Shown: positions 36,131 to 44,415, counted from the stretch's first letter. The stretch is 64,000 bases of DNA from Pseudomonas oryzihabitans (GCF_024652905.1 NZ_CP102428.1:1190501-1254500), one strand, 5' to 3'. Made by a program: numbers and translations. The notes: generated by a model from the sequence alone, not told the origin.

Positions 36131-36721
36131 TCAGCGCGCCTTTTCAGCCGCGAGTTCCTCGAGGTCGATGTAGCGGTTGCCGATGCGCGGATGCAGGCGG
36201 CCACCGTCGGCGGCGCCCAGCACCACCACGATCTCGTCGGCCCGCGGTGCGTCCTCGATGCGCATTTCCAGGGTGATGTAGTGGGATCTCAGGCCCTCGT
36301 CATCCTTGTGCATCATGGGGATCTGGATGGAAGTACCCGGGGCACCGCGCTTGTTGGTGAAGCTCAGGTAGCTCTTGGCCTGGACCGCCTCGCGGTAGTG
36401 GTTGCCGAATCTGAGGGTGTGGATCACCGCCGAGGCGTGTTCGATCTCGCCGTCGGCGCCGACCACCGCCGCCTTGCCATAGGCCTCGATGCGCTCGGCA
36501 CCGCCGATGGCGCGGGTCAGACGCTCGACGATGAAGGCGCCCAGGTCGGAGCAGTGGGCCTTGATCTCGGGCTTGAGGTCTTCGACGAAGCCCTTGCCGA
36601 CCCAGGGATTGCGGATCACCACGGCGACGCCGGCCATGGTCACCGGCTTGTCGGTCGCCTTGCCGCCTTCGATGTGGGTCTCTTCGAGATAGGTGACTAC
36701 CTTGCGGATTTCGAAACTCAT
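36131..36721 (-). CDS. DUF1185 ('amino acid synthesis') family protein
   Basis: This 196-residue protein begins EIRKVVTYLEETHIEGGKAT and contains AGVAVVIRNPWVGKGFVEDL and AYGKAAVVGADGEIEHASA. It matches a family usually named 'amino acid synthesis' from a structure-based guess; no reaction is proven. The residues GADGEIEHASAVIHT and RGAPGTS are conserved-looking polar patches that could form an active site. It is first in the operon, with TGGTATGCCA 29 bp before the ATG. In this context it may be a ring-opening or amide hydrolase step, but that is a guess. Confidence 0.82.
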   Translation of the reverse strand: MSFEIRKVVTYLEETHIEGGKATDKPVTMAGVAVVIRNPWVGKGFVEDLKPEIKAHCSDLGAFIVERLTRAIGGAERIEAYGKAAVVGADGEIEHASAVIHTLRFGNHYREAVQAKSYLSFTNKRGAPGTSIQIPMMHKDDEGLRSHYITLEMRIEDAPRADEIVVVLGAADGGRLHPRIGNRYIDLEELAAEKAR

Positions 36722-36749
36722 GCTGACTCCTGGGATGTCTGTTGGATGA

Positions 36750-36759
36750 TGGTATGCCA
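36750..36759. promoter_or_regulatory. GntR-type operator, DUF1185 operon
   Basis: TGGTATGCCA differs from the consensus palindrome TGGTATACCA by one base. It lies 29 bp before the DUF1185 start and 46 bp after the monooxygenase stop, so the operon probably has its own controlled promoter. Confidence 0.6.
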
Positions 36760-36805
36760 CGCAATTAGGCGTGTTGAAGGTCCGCGCCGGAGCGCGGACC
36801 CTGGA

Positions 36806-37843
36806 TCAGGCAAAGGCCGGTGCCACCTTGTCGATGAACAACTGCAGCGACTTCTTCTTCTCGGCGAAGGGCAGGCTGTTGTCGCACCAGAAGCTGAATT
36901 CGTCGACGCCCAGTTCCTCGTAGTGACGCAGGCGGGTGATGACCTCGTCGGGGGTGCCGATCATGGTGTTCTTGCGGATGTTCTCCAGCTCGAACTCCGG
37001 GCGGCCGGCGAACTTTTCTTCCGGGCTGGGGGCGAGGAAACCGTTGACCGGGGTTTCCTTATTGCCGAACCAGGCATCGAAGGTGCGGTAGAAACGGCCG
37101 ATGGCCTGGGCGCCGATCTTCCAGCCCTCGGGTTCTTCCGCCGCGTGCACATGGGTGTGGCGCAGCACCATCAGCTTGGGCCGGGCCACCCCGGGATTGT
37201 TGGCCAGGGCGTTGTCGAACTTGTGCTTGAGATCGACCACTTCCTCGTCGCCCTTCATCAGCGGCGTGACCATGACGTTGCAGCCGTTGGCCACCGCGAA
37301 ATTGTGCGAATCCGGATCCCGCGCGGCGATCCAGATCGGCGGGGTGCCGACCGGCTTGGGCACGCTGGTGGAGGTAGGGAATTGCCAGACTTCGCCGTCG
37401 TGGGCGTAGTCGCCTTCCCAGAGCTTGCGCAGCGCCGGGACCAGTTCGCGCAGATGCTTGCCGCCAGCGGTGGCGGGCAGGCCGCCGGCCATGCGATCGA
37501 ATTCCACCTGGTAGGCGCCACGGGCCAGGCCCACTTCCATGCGGCCTTCACTGATCACGTCGAGCAGGGCGCATTCGCCAGCCGCACGCAGGGGATGCCA
37601 GAAGGGCGCAATCAGGGTGCCGGCGCCCAGGCGGATGGTCGAGGTACGCGCCGCCAGGTTGGCCAGGATCGGCATGGGGCTGGGGGAGATGGTGTATTCC
37701 ATCGCATGATGCTCACCGACCCAGACGGTGCAGAAACCGCCGGCTTCGGCCATCAGGGTCAGTTCGGTCAGCTCTTCGAACAGCTGCCGATGGCTGACGC
37801 TTTCGTCCCAGCGTTCCATGTGCACGAACAGGGAAAATTTCAT
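36806..37843 (-). CDS. luciferase-like (LLM class) flavin-dependent monooxygenase
   Basis: This 345-residue protein has the bacterial-luciferase barrel: MKFSLFVHMERWDESVS, GFCTVWVGEHHAMEY with the typical EHH, ARTSTIRLGAGTLIAPFWHP, and GRMEVGLARGAYQVEFDRM. Such enzymes use FMNH2 and O2 to open or hydroxylate substrates, as RutA does with uracil and PyrA-type enzymes do with pyridine. It is clearly not a standard RutA by its N-terminal sequence. The flavin reductase 3 kb downstream in the same direction can supply FMNH2. Its promoter gap has two matching palindromes shared with the divergent NCS1 permease. Confidence 0.88.
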   Translation of the reverse strand: MKFSLFVHMERWDESVSHRQLFEELTELTLMAEAGGFCTVWVGEHHAMEYTISPSPMPILANLAARTSTIRLGAGTLIAPFWHPLRAAGECALLDVISEGRMEVGLARGAYQVEFDRMAGGLPATAGGKHLRELVPALRKLWEGDYAHDGEVWQFPTSTSVPKPVGTPPIWIAARDPDSHNFAVANGCNVMVTPLMKGDEEVVDLKHKFDNALANNPGVARPKLMVLRHTHVHAAEEPEGWKIGAQAIGRFYRTFDAWFGNKETPVNGFLAPSPEEKFAGRPEFELENIRKNTMIGTPDEVITRLRHYEELGVDEFSFWCDNSLPFAEKKKSLQLFIDKVAPAFA

Positions 37844-37935
37844 AAGAAGCCTACCTCTTGTCTTCCACCTCGGCGCGAGGGCTCGGGTGTCTCTTGTTGG
37901 CGGTACGCGACGGCTCGGCCAGTCGATGTTTTTAT

Positions 37936-37945
37936 TGGTATACCA
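37936..37945. promoter_or_regulatory. GntR-type operator, monooxygenase promoter
   Basis: TGGTATACCA, a perfect palindrome, lies 93 bp before the monooxygenase start. GGTATACCATAATAC here matches GGTATACCGTAATAC exactly 100 bp further right apart from one base. Confidence 0.75.
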
Positions 37946-38035
37946 TAATACGTGAACTGGCAAGCAGAGATGTAACGAGATTCGGCGGCAGTCCCCAGAC
38001 GTCACCGCCACAAGCCAAAAGGCGGTTGTGTAATC

Positions 38036-38045
38036 TGGTATACCG
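38036..38045. promoter_or_regulatory. GntR-type operator, NCS1 permease promoter
   Basis: TGGTATACCG (one base off the palindrome) lies 72 bp before the permease start. Its flanks match two other sites: TGTAATC to the left as at 32033 and TAATAC to the right as at 37946. Confidence 0.7.
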
Positions 38046-38116
38046 TAATACTTTCTGCTCACCAGGACGACCTGTCCAGCAGGCGTCTTCCACAACTACA
38101 ACAATGGAATTCCTGG

Positions 38117-39523
38117 ATGTCCGCAGCCCCTCGCTCTGCCGTCGCTATCGAAACCCATACCGTGGATCACGTCGCCCCGGCCGAACGCCACGGCCATAGC
38201 CGCGATCTCTTCACCCTCTGGTTCAGCACCAATATCGCGCCGTTGCCTATCGTCACCGGCGCCATGGTGGTCCAGACCTTCCACCTAAATCTGGCCTGGG
38301 GCCTGATGGCCATCGTGCTCGGGCATCTGCTCGGCGGGGTGGTGCTGGCCCTGGCCTCGGCCCAGGGACCGCGGCTGGGCATTCCGCAGATGGTGCAAAG
38401 TCGCGGCCAGTTCGGCCGCTATGGCGCCCTGCTGATCGTCTGCGTCACCGCGCTGATCTACGTGGGCTTTTTCACCTCCAACGTGGTGCTGGCCGGCAAG
38501 TCGATCCAAGGCCTGGTGCCGGCCGTACCCATGCCGCTGGCCATCGTGGTCGGCGCCCTAAGCGCCACGGCCATCGGGGTGATCGGTTATCGCTGCATCC
38601 ATACCCTCAATCGCTGGGGTACCTGGGTCATGGGCGCGGGGTTGCTGGCGGGTTTCGCCATGATGCTGACCCAGCCGCTACCCGCGGACTTCCTGACCCG
38701 TGGAGGCCTCAATGCCAGCGGTTTCGTCGCTACGCTGTCGCTGGGGGTGATCTGGCAACTGAGTTTCTCGCCCTATACCAGCGACTATTCGCGCTATCTG
38801 CCGGAAGCCGTGGGGATCGCACGACCTTTCTGGGCGACCTACCTTGGCGCCACCCTGGGCACCATCCTGGCCTTTTCCTTTGGTGTGGTGGCGGTGCTGG
38901 CGGTGCCGGCCGGTAACGACGCCATGGCCGCCGTGGCCCAGGCCACCGGCTGGCTGGGCCCGGTGCTGATGGTGCTGTTCCTGCTCAACATCATCAGCCA
39001 CAACGCCCTCAACCTCTATGGCGCGGTACTTGCCATCATCACCTGCGTGCAGACCTTCGCCGCCGGCTGGACACCGGGCGTCAAGGTCAAGGTGGTGCTG
39101 TCCAGCCTGGTGCTGGTGGGCTGCTGCAGCGTGGCGCTCATGGCCTCGGCCGATTTCATCGAAAGATTCATCGGCCTGGTACTGGCCATGACCATGATCC
39201 TGGTGCCCTGGGCTTCCATCAATCTCATCGACTTCTATCTGATCAAGCGCGGCGACTACCACATCCCTTCATTGTTCGCCGCCGACGGTGGCCGCTACGG
39301 TCGCTTCAACGGCCATGCCATCGCCGCCTACGCGGTCGGCATCCTGGTGCAGCTGCCGTTCGCCAACACGGCGTTGTTCAAGGGGCCCTATGCCGACCTG
39401 GTGGCAGGCGCCGATCTGTCCTGGCTGTTCGGGCTGCTGGTGACCTGCCCGCTGTATTTCTGGCTGGCCTACCAGGGCTCGCCGGCCCAGGCCGCCCGGC
39501 TGCAGGCTGCCTCGGCACAATGA
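38117..39523 (+). CDS. NCS1-family permease (cytosine/purine/allantoin type)
   Basis: This 468-residue membrane protein has about 12 helices and the nucleobase:cation symporter-1 features: LFTLWFSTNIAPLPIVTGAM, GPRLGIPQMVQSRGQFGRYG and LSFSPYTSDYSRYLP. This family imports cytosine, uracil, allantoin, hydantoins, pyridoxine, thiamine or similar nitrogen rings. It is divergent from the monooxygenase gene and in operon with the following semialdehyde dehydrogenase. It is the strongest pointer that the cluster's substrate is a nitrogen heterocycle. Confidence 0.9.
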   Translation: MSAAPRSAVAIETHTVDHVAPAERHGHSRDLFTLWFSTNIAPLPIVTGAMVVQTFHLNLAWGLMAIVLGHLLGGVVLALASAQGPRLGIPQMVQSRGQFGRYGALLIVCVTALIYVGFFTSNVVLAGKSIQGLVPAVPMPLAIVVGALSATAIGVIGYRCIHTLNRWGTWVMGAGLLAGFAMMLTQPLPADFLTRGGLNASGFVATLSLGVIWQLSFSPYTSDYSRYLPEAVGIARPFWATYLGATLGTILAFSFGVVAVLAVPAGNDAMAAVAQATGWLGPVLMVLFLLNIISHNALNLYGAVLAIITCVQTFAAGWTPGVKVKVVLSSLVLVGCCSVALMASADFIERFIGLVLAMTMILVPWASINLIDFYLIKRGDYHIPSLFAADGGRYGRFNGHAIAAYAVGILVQLPFANTALFKGPYADLVAGADLSWLFGLLVTCPLYFWLAYQGSPAQAARLQAASAQ

Positions 39524-39576
39524 GCTGGGTCGCTGTCGAAAACCACCTTCAATCCCCCTCCCGAGGAACCCCGCTC

Positions 39577-41022
39577 ATGTTGCAAGACGCTTCCCTGTTT
39601 CGCCAGCAAGCCTATGTCGACGGCGCCTGGATCGACGCCGACAGCGGCGCCACCGTCCAGGTGGACAACCCGGCCACCGGCGAGACCCTGGGCACCATTC
39701 CCAAGCTCGGCCGTGCCGAGACCAAGCGCGCCATCGACGCCGCCAACCGTGCGCTGCCGGCCTGGCGGGCCCTGACCGCCAAGGAGCGCTCGGCCAAGCT
39801 GCGGCGCTGGTACGAGTTGATGATCGAGAACCAGGACGACCTGGGCCGGCTGATGACCCTGGAGCAGGGCAAGCCGCTGGCCGAGGCCAAGGGCGAGATC
39901 GCCTACGCCGCCTCCTTCATCGAGTGGTTCGCCGAAGAAGCCAAGCGCATCTATGGCGACACCATCCCCGGCCACCAGGCCGACAAGCGCATCCTGGTGA
40001 TCAAGCAGCCCATCGGCGTCACCGCCGCCATCACGCCGTGGAATTTCCCCACCGCGATGATCACCCGCAAGGCCGGTCCGGCCCTGGCCGCCGGCTGCAC
40101 CATGGTCATCAAGCCCGCCAGCCAGACCCCGTACTCGGCCCTGGCCTTGGTCGAACTGGCTGAGCGCGCCGGCATTCCCAAGGGCGTGCTGAGCGTGGTC
40201 ACCGGCTCCGCCGCCGAGATCGGCGCCGAGCTGACCGAAAGCCCCATCGTGCGCAAGATCTCCTTTACCGGCTCCACCGAGATCGGTGCCAAGCTGATGG
40301 AGCAGAGCGCGCCCACCATCAAGAAGCTGTCGCTGGAGCTGGGCGGCAACGCGCCCTTCATCGTCTTCGACGACGCCGACCTGGACAAGGCCGTGGAAGG
40401 CGCCATCGCCTCCAAGTACCGCAACGCCGGCCAGACCTGCGTCTGCGTCAACCGTCTCTATATTCAGGATGGGGTCTACGACGCCTTCGCCGAGAAATTC
40501 AAGGCCGCGGTGGCCAAGCTCAAGGTCGGCAACGGCCTGGAGGAGGGCGTCACCATCGGCCCGCTGATCGACGCCAAGGCCGCGGCCAAGGTCAAGGAAC
40601 ACATCGACGACGCCGTGAGCCAGGGCGCCAAGGTCATCGCCGGCGGCAAGGCCCACGCCAATGGGGGCAGCTATTTCGAGCCGACCATCCTCGCCGACGT
40701 GCCCAAGAGCGCCAAGGTGTCCAAGGAGGAGACCTTCGGCCCGCTGGCGCCACTGTTCCGCTTCAAGGACGAGGCCGAGGTCATCGAGCTGGCCAACGAC
40801 ACCGAATTCGGCCTGGCCTCCTACTTCTATGCCCGCGACCTGTCCCGCGTATTCCGCGTGGCCGAGGCGCTGGAGTACGGCATGGTCGGCATCAACACCG
40901 GCCTGATTTCCAACGAGGTCGCGCCCTTTGGCGGCGTCAAGGCCTCGGGCCTGGGCCGCGAGGGCTCCAAGTACGGCATCGAAGAGTACCTGGAGATCAA
41001 GTACCTCTGCCTGGGGATCTGA
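39577..41022 (+). CDS. gabD: succinate-semialdehyde dehydrogenase (GabD type)
   Basis: This 481-residue dehydrogenase has the GabD signature: AITPWNFPTAMITRKAGPAL, SLELGGNAPFIVFDDADLDK, and NAGQTCVCVNRLY with two close cysteines (the second can form the known redox-sensitive disulfide). ATG at 39577 has GAGGA nine bases upstream; an in-frame ATG at 39520 overlapping the permease stop lacks one. It lies 53 bp after the NCS1 permease and no other promoter signal was seen. It would oxidise succinate semialdehyde to succinate as the exit of the pathway. It need not be the cell's only copy. Confidence 0.92.
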   Translation: MLQDASLFRQQAYVDGAWIDADSGATVQVDNPATGETLGTIPKLGRAETKRAIDAANRALPAWRALTAKERSAKLRRWYELMIENQDDLGRLMTLEQGKPLAEAKGEIAYAASFIEWFAEEAKRIYGDTIPGHQADKRILVIKQPIGVTAAITPWNFPTAMITRKAGPALAAGCTMVIKPASQTPYSALALVELAERAGIPKGVLSVVTGSAAEIGAELTESPIVRKISFTGSTEIGAKLMEQSAPTIKKLSLELGGNAPFIVFDDADLDKAVEGAIASKYRNAGQTCVCVNRLYIQDGVYDAFAEKFKAAVAKLKVGNGLEEGVTIGPLIDAKAAAKVKEHIDDAVSQGAKVIAGGKAHANGGSYFEPTILADVPKSAKVSKEETFGPLAPLFRFKDEAEVIELANDTEFGLASYFYARDLSRVFRVAEALEYGMVGINTGLISNEVAPFGGVKASGLGREGSKYGIEEYLEIKYLCLGI

Positions 41023-41030
41023 TCCCGTTC

Positions 41031-41107
41031 GTTGGGCTTCGCGGCGCTCAACCCAACCTACGGTCGAGGTAGGTTGGGTTGAGACGGCTCCATCGTCGAA
41101 GCCCAAC
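41031..41107. repeat. second copy of the TTGGGCTTCGCG hairpin element
   Basis: The left arm (41032-41062) is nearly the same as the left arm of the mdcG element: GTTGGGCTTCGCGGCGCTCA, then ACCCAACCTACG. The right arm (41068-41107) returns GGTAGGTTGGGTTGAG, an 11-base non-matching stretch and TCGAAGCCCAAC. It sits between the convergent gabD and Nudix genes, where it may also help end transcription. Confidence 0.8.
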
Positions 41108-41121
41108 AGTGCCCGAACTGG

Positions 41122-41688
41122 TCAGCCAAGGGTATGCAACTGCCCGGCCTCGGCCGTACCGAAATAGAGGCCGTGATGGCCCTGTACCTGTTCTTGAAGC
41201 CGGCGTTCGAGGATCTGGCGAATCGAGGGATAGGCCAGGTCGGCCCAGGGCAACTCGTCCGGCGCGAAAAAGCGGCGCTCCAAGGTCTCAACGCCAGCCT
41301 CGGCGTCGATTTCGACCAATTCGGCGCGGAAGATCAGATAGACCTGATTGACGCCCGCGGCATTGAAGATGGAGTAGGGCGCGAGGATCCGGGCCCTGAC
41401 CCCGCTTTCCTCCCAGGTCTCGCGCAATGCGGCCTGTTCGGCACTCTCGTCGTTCTCCATGAAGCCTGCCGGTAGCGTCCAGTAGCCCCGACGGGGCTCG
41501 ATGGCCCGGCGACAGAGCAGATAGCGGCCCTGATGCTCCACCAGGCACCCGGCAATCACCCGCGGATTGTCATAGAGCACATGGCCGCAGGCGGTGCACA
41601 GCAGCCGCTCGTGGCTATCCCCAGCGGGCCGGCCACGCCGGAGTTCGGCACTACCGCACTGGCAGCAGAAACGCGGAGATGAATTCAT
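41122..41688 (-). CDS. Nudix hydrolase with N-terminal zinc ribbon
   Basis: This 188-residue protein begins with a zinc ribbon (FCCQCGSAEL and LLCTACGHVLYDNP). It continues with a Nudix domain whose box G-x5-E-x7-REUxEExGU ends in RETWEESGV. Such proteins hydrolyse nucleoside diphosphates linked to another group (NADH, ADP-ribose, FAD and others). A GntR-type palindrome lies 40 bp before its ATG, placing it in the flavin-dependent regulon. A possible role is FAD to FMN, or turnover of a CoA or nucleotide by-product; the sequence alone does not choose. Confidence 0.88.
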   Translation of the reverse strand: MNSSPRFCCQCGSAELRRGRPAGDSHERLLCTACGHVLYDNPRVIAGCLVEHQGRYLLCRRAIEPRRGYWTLPAGFMENDESAEQAALRETWEESGVRARILAPYSIFNAAGVNQVYLIFRAELVEIDAEAGVETLERRFFAPDELPWADLAYPSIRQILERRLQEQVQGHHGLYFGTAEAGQLHTLG

Positions 41689-41728
41689 GCTGACCTCGCT
41701 TGACCGCCATTCTGATTGTTATGTCTTA

Positions 41729-41738
41729 CGGTATACCA
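41729..41738. promoter_or_regulatory. GntR-type operator, Nudix promoter
   Basis: CGGTATACCA matches the palindrome TGGTATACCA except for the first base. It lies 40 bp before the Nudix start; it is the rightmost of the six sites. Confidence 0.65.
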
Positions 41739-41813
41739 CCGCTACGGATGGTAGGCGAGGGGGATGCGGTCAAAGCAGGACCCTGCCGTGCTCAGCAGCA
41801 AGGTCCTGACGCG

Positions 41814-42038
41814 TCAGCCCTTGGACTGGGCCGGATCCGCACTGCGTGGATAGGTACGCTCTTCCTCGATACGACCGTCGCTGGTGTGGATCTTGACGCT
41901 GCCGGTCTTGCCATCCAGGTATTGCGCCGCCTGGTGGACGATGGCGTCCTTGGTCGACGCCTTGAGCAGGGCACGATCGCCATGTTCCTCTTTGAATTCC
42001 CAGCCGGTGTCGGTAGGTACGATGTGGTAGTTCTGCAT
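41814..42038 (-). CDS. DUF2188 family small protein
   Basis: This 74-residue protein has the DUF2188 pattern: a short strand MQNYHIVPTDTGWEFKEE, then a helix with KDAIVHQAAQYLDG and a final strand VKIHTSDGRIEEERTYP. GGGAGA lies before the ATG at 42038. Function is unknown; family members often appear with stress genes. It stands alone between the Nudix gene and the rhamnonate operon. Confidence 0.82.
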   Translation of the reverse strand: MQNYHIVPTDTGWEFKEEHGDRALLKASTKDAIVHQAAQYLDGKTGSVKIHTSDGRIEEERTYPRSADPAQSKG

Positions 42039-42147
42039 CTGGTCTCCCTGGGGCCGCTGGCCCGTGCCTGATCTTGGATTGCGCCTGTTTCGACCCGCGT
42101 TCGCCCAGGAACATTCGAGCGAAGCGGGTAGCCACCAGCCTCGATCC

Positions 42148-43581
42148 CTAGCCCTGCAGATAGACCACCTGGGTGTGGGTGTACTCATAGAGCCCGTGCT
42201 TGCCGTCGGCGCCGCCGATGCCGGACTTGCGCACCCCGGCGTGAAAGCCCTGCATGGCCTCGAAGTTTTCCCGGTTGATGTAGGTCTCGCCGAAGTCGAT
42301 CTCGCGCATGGCGTGCATGGCCTTGCTCAGGCTGCGCGTATAGACGGAGGAGGTCAGACCGTATTCGCAGTCGTTGGCCAGGGCGATGGCTTCGTCGAGA
42401 TCGTCCACCACCTGGATCGGCAGCACCGGGCCAAAGATCTCCTCGCGCATGATCGGCATCTCGGCGCGACAGTCCGCCAGTACCGTGGGCTGGAAGTGAA
42501 AGCCGCGGCCCAGGTCGGCGCGGCTGCCGCCGGTGACCAGGCGAGCACCCTGGCCGAGGGCGACATCGACCTTGGCCGCCACCTTGTCCAGGCCGGCGGC
42601 GTTGATCAACGGCCCCATCTCCACGCTGGTGTCGGCCTCGGGATCGCCGAACCGGGTAGCGGCCATGGCGCGGCCGATGCGCTCGATGAAGTCCTCGGCC
42701 ACCGCGCGCTCCACATAGACGCGCTCGGCGCAGTTGCACACCTGGCCGGTGTTGATGATGCGCGAATCGCGGATGGCGCGTACCGCCAGGTCCAGGTCGG
42801 CATCGGCCAGGACGATGGCCGGCGCCTTACCGCCCAGTTCCAGATTGAGCTTGGTCAGATGCGGTGCGGCAGCGGCCATGATCCGCGAGCCGGTGCCGAC
42901 GCTGCCGGTAAAGCTGACCATGTCGATGCCGGCATGGGCACTGAGCTGGCCTCCCACGGCGCCGGCACCGCTGACCAGGTTGAAGACCCCGGGCGGCAGG
43001 TCGGTCTCGGCCACCAGGCGGGCGAATTCATGGGCATTGATCGGGGTTTCTTCGCTGGGTTTGATGACGATGGTGTTGCCGGTGAGCAGTGCCGGCGCCA
43101 GCTTGCGGGCGATCAGGAAGAAGGGGAAGTTCCAGGGCAGGATGCCGGCCACTACGCCCAGCGGCTTGCGCAGCAGAAAGATCTGCTCGTCGGGTCGGTC
43201 GCTGGTGATGATCTCGCCTTCGATGCGCCTTGCCCACTCGGCCATGTAGTCGAGATAGTCGGCGGTGAAATTGACCTCCACCTCGGCCAGGCCTTGGACC
43301 TTGCCCTGTTCGGCGACAATGGTCCGGGCCAGCCGCGGTGCGTGCTCACGCAGCTTTGCCGCGATGCGCCGCAGATAGCCGGCACGCTCGATGGCTGGTT
43401 TGCGCGCCCAGGCCTTCTGGGCGCGGCGGGCGGCGGCGATGGCCTGGTCGACGTCTTCGCGACTGGACGCCGGTACCCGGGCCAGGGCCTCGCCGGTGGC
43501 CGGGTTATGGACGAGAAAGTTCTCGGCGGCCGGCAGGAAGCGGCCATCGATGTAGTTCTGGTAAAGAGGCAGATCGGCCAT
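42148..43581 (-). CDS. aldA: lactaldehyde/glycolaldehyde dehydrogenase
   Basis: This 477-residue enzyme has the AldA features GILPWNFPFFLIARKLAPAL, LNLELGGKAPAIVLADADLD, the catalytic Cys in NTGQVCNCAERV and INRENFEAMQGFHAGVRKSG. It oxidises L-lactaldehyde to L-lactate. ATG at 43581 gives the usual length; the longer frame reads through the aldolase gene. It follows the rhmA-type aldolase by 13 bp, whose products should be pyruvate and lactaldehyde, so the assignment from context and sequence agree. Confidence 0.92.
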   Translation of the reverse strand: MADLPLYQNYIDGRFLPAAENFLVHNPATGEALARVPASSREDVDQAIAAARRAQKAWARKPAIERAGYLRRIAAKLREHAPRLARTIVAEQGKVQGLAEVEVNFTADYLDYMAEWARRIEGEIITSDRPDEQIFLLRKPLGVVAGILPWNFPFFLIARKLAPALLTGNTIVIKPSEETPINAHEFARLVAETDLPPGVFNLVSGAGAVGGQLSAHAGIDMVSFTGSVGTGSRIMAAAAPHLTKLNLELGGKAPAIVLADADLDLAVRAIRDSRIINTGQVCNCAERVYVERAVAEDFIERIGRAMAATRFGDPEADTSVEMGPLINAAGLDKVAAKVDVALGQGARLVTGGSRADLGRGFHFQPTVLADCRAEMPIMREEIFGPVLPIQVVDDLDEAIALANDCEYGLTSSVYTRSLSKAMHAMREIDFGETYINRENFEAMQGFHAGVRKSGIGGADGKHGLYEYTHTQVVYLQG

Positions 43582-43594
43582 GGCGGACTCCGGG

Positions 43595-44395
43595 TCAATA
43601 GGTGCGAGAGGGCGCCTGGGGCGCTTCGAGGGGGCGATAGCGGGCCAGGTTGGCCAGCGCCGCCTGGCGGAACAGGCTGATGTCGATGCCGACGGCAACG
43701 AACTGGCAACCCCAGTCGCGATAGCGCCGGGCATCGTCTTCCTGGGGCGCCAGGATCCCGGCCACCTTGCCGGCCGCGCGGGTGGCATCGATGGCGGCGC
43801 GGATACGTGCCTGCACCTCGGGATGGCCCGGATTGCCGGCATGGCCGAGGCCGCTGGAGAGGTCGGCGGGGCCGACGAAGACGGCGTCCACGCCCTCCAC
43901 CGCGGCGATCTCGGCGACGTTATCGCTGCCCAGCCGCGATTCCACCTGGACGATCAGGCACAACTCGGTGTGAGCGTTGTGCAGGTAGTCGGGTACCGCG
44001 TCCCAGCGGGTGGCGCGGGCCAGGCCACCACCGACGCCGCGGATGCCGTGGGGCGGATAGCGCATGGCGCGCACCAGGGCGCGGGCCTGATCGGCGGTCT
44101 CCACCATGGGCACCATCAGCGTCTGCACGCCGATGTCCAGCAACTGCTTGATCAGCACCGCATCGCCGGTCACGCAACGCACCACCGGCGCCGTGGGGTA
44201 GGGCGCCACCGCCTGCAACTGGGCGAGGATGCTTGGCACCGTATTGGGGGCGTGCTCGCCGTCGATCAGCAGCCAGTCGTAGCCGGTGCCGGCGGCGATC
44301 TCGGCGGCATAGCCGGTGGCGAAGCCGGCCCAGAGACCGTAGAGGGTGTCGCTGCCCGTGAGGCGGGCCTTGAAGGGATTGCGCGGCAGATCCAT
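43595..44395 (-). CDS. rhmA: 2-keto-3-deoxy-L-rhamnonate aldolase (HpcH/HpaI family)
   Basis: This 266-residue class II aldolase has [20 protein letters not shown], the metal/pyruvate segment [32 protein letters not shown] and [13 protein letters not shown]. The family also includes HpaI (homoprotocatechuate pathway). Its neighbours, rhamnonate dehydratase and lactaldehyde dehydrogenase, point to the rhamnonate substrate. It splits 2-keto-3-deoxy-L-rhamnonate into pyruvate and L-lactaldehyde. It lies 20 bp after the MFS gene. Confidence 0.9.
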   Translation of the reverse strand: MDLPRNPFKARLTGSDTLYGLWAGFATGYAAEIAAGTGYDWLLIDGEHAPNTVPSILAQLQAVAPYPTAPVVRCVTGDAVLIKQLLDIGVQTLMVPMVETADQARALVRAMRYPPHGIRGVGGGLARATRWDAVPDYLHNAHTELCLIVQVESRLGSDNVAEIAAVEGVDAVFVGPADLSSGLGHAGNPGHPEVQARIRAAIDATRAAGKVAGILAPQEDDARRYRDWGCQFVAVGIDISLFRQAALANLARYRPLEAPQAPSRTY

Positions 44396-44415
44396 GACGG
44401 TCGTCTCCAGGGGAA

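Noticed and set aside
36806-37843. Naming the monooxygenase rutA and the neighbours a rut operon
   Set aside because: The N-terminal sequence differs from RutA, there is no RutB-type amidohydrolase or RutC-type protein, and DUF1185 and ribB are not Rut parts.
39520-39576. Earlier gabD start overlapping the permease stop as ATGA
   Set aside because: The added 19 residues have no counterpart in GabD, and GAGGA stands before ATG 39577.
30846-41738. The repeated TGGTATACCA palindromes as a CRISPR or REP family
   Set aside because: They are short, dispersed, always upstream of genes and without regular spacers, so they are operators and not an array or REP.
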